Shown in pieces: positions 63,795-64,000 of a DNA stretch of 64,000 nucleotides. The DNA is from Acetobacter ghanensis (lineage in GTDB: Bacteria; Pseudomonadota; Alphaproteobacteria; Acetobacterales; Acetobacteraceae). The stretch covers positions 2,389,896-2,453,895 of the forward strand of contig NZ_LN609302.1 in NCBI RefSeq assembly GCF_001499675.1, in the 5' to 3' direction. Both the position numbers and the translations under genes were made by a program. The notes beneath the pieces were generated by a model, which saw nothing but the letters and a program-made list of their open reading frames with translations, did not search any database and was not told the origin of the DNA. Numbering within the stretch: position 1 is the first letter of the stretch; each line of letters begins with the position of its first letter.

Positions 63795-64000
63795 ATGAAC
63801 ATCCCCCACTCAGCCCACACCGCAACGGAGCCTGATGGGTGGGCTGTGGACATTCTGCTCGCCCGCCCCGGCCATGACCAACCTTTGCTTAACCAGCGCA
63901 TAACCACCCACAACGGGTTATTGTGCGCCCCGCAAGCCGAAGCACCCAACCCCTTGGGGGCCGGGCGGGTGGCTCTGCCAGCCTTTGCCAATGCTCATGA
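63795..64000 (+). CDS. Amidohydrolase-family protein, N-terminal part only
   Basis: The frame is open from ATG at 63795 to the window edge (68 codons). It begins MNIPHSAHTATEPDGWAVDI and reaches GRVALPAFANAHE/D at the edge: a beta strand followed by the FANAHD-type metal-binding motif that opens the barrel of cytosine/adenosine deaminase-like amidohydrolases. The class cannot be decided from the visible part. Being in this island, it might be a deaminase or ring-opening hydrolase. Confidence 0.6.
   Translation, partial: MNIPHSAHTATEPDGWAVDILLARPGHDQPLLNQRITTHNGLLCAPQAEAPNPLGAGRVALPAFANAH

Noticed and set aside
1..64000. CRISPR arrays, insertion sequences and phage genes
   Set aside because: No regularly spaced repeats, transposase motifs, terminal inverted repeats with target duplications or phage structural genes were recognised.

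Overview
The window comes from an acetic acid bacterium (Acetobacteraceae, Alphaproteobacteria; Acetobacter or a close relative). The main evidence is a complete pqqABCDE operon, the alphaproteobacterial chromosome order argS / SPOR protein / scpA / scpB / tatB / tatC / serS, an RpoH sigma factor, and consistently GC-rich codon use. No transposase, phage gene, rRNA or CRISPR array was seen. Assignments rest on reading translated motifs and family knowledge; no database search was run.

Positions 1-34,400 are core chromosome. They hold a partial secreted protein, tRNA-Arg(CCG), a lipoprotein hydrolase, a zinc-finger protein, a DsbD-type thiol-disulfide reductase and an SMR exporter. A minus-strand block follows: dgt, argS, a SPOR protein, scpA, scpB, tatB, tatC and serS. 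Next come an ErpA-type protein, xth, a GNAT acetyltransferase, pqqABCDE, a DMT transporter, yjdM, yghU, a ferritin-like diiron protein, a ClpP-type protease, an OmpA-like lipoprotein, an aminotransferase with hom, glpX, recJ, rpoH, an RluA-family pseudouridine synthase and a two-gene FecCD-type ABC transporter.

Positions 34,446-64,000 form one catabolic island. (a) A minus operon encodes carbamate kinase, a DUF2877 protein and a GlcG/HbpS-like protein. (b) An IclR regulator follows. (c) A plus operon encodes a solute-binding protein without signal peptide, FdrA, a 58-residue protein and two DUF1116 paralogues. (d) A long minus operon encodes a TonB-dependent receptor, a Tat-type esterase, an MFS transporter, an enolase-superfamily enzyme, HyuA, HyuB, a cytochrome P450, an SDR and a gamma-glutamyltransferase. 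(e) A ferredoxin and ferredoxin reductase diverge from a Rieske oxygenase, a glutamine-synthetase-like ligase, a secreted lipase and the start of an amidohydrolase. FdrA, DUF1116 and DUF2877 proteins are the relatives of the E. coli oxamate carbamoyltransferase subunits. Their pairing with carbamate kinase and an ATP-dependent hydantoinase suggests that a ureido compound made by ring opening is split by phosphate to carbamoyl phosphate, which then yields ATP. The substrate is unknown. A shared motif, ATGTTY-N15-GTTCRCAW, lies upstream of three of these operons and in weaker form upstream of the receptor operon, suggesting a single regulon.

Several otherwise intact genes are broken by one-base indels, mostly a missing base in a G or C run: the dsbD-like gene, the fecCD permease (two), the DUF2877 gene and the pqqE start. 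scpA has an apparent extra base. The clustering suggests sequence error rather than gene decay, and the affected entries give repaired reading frames.
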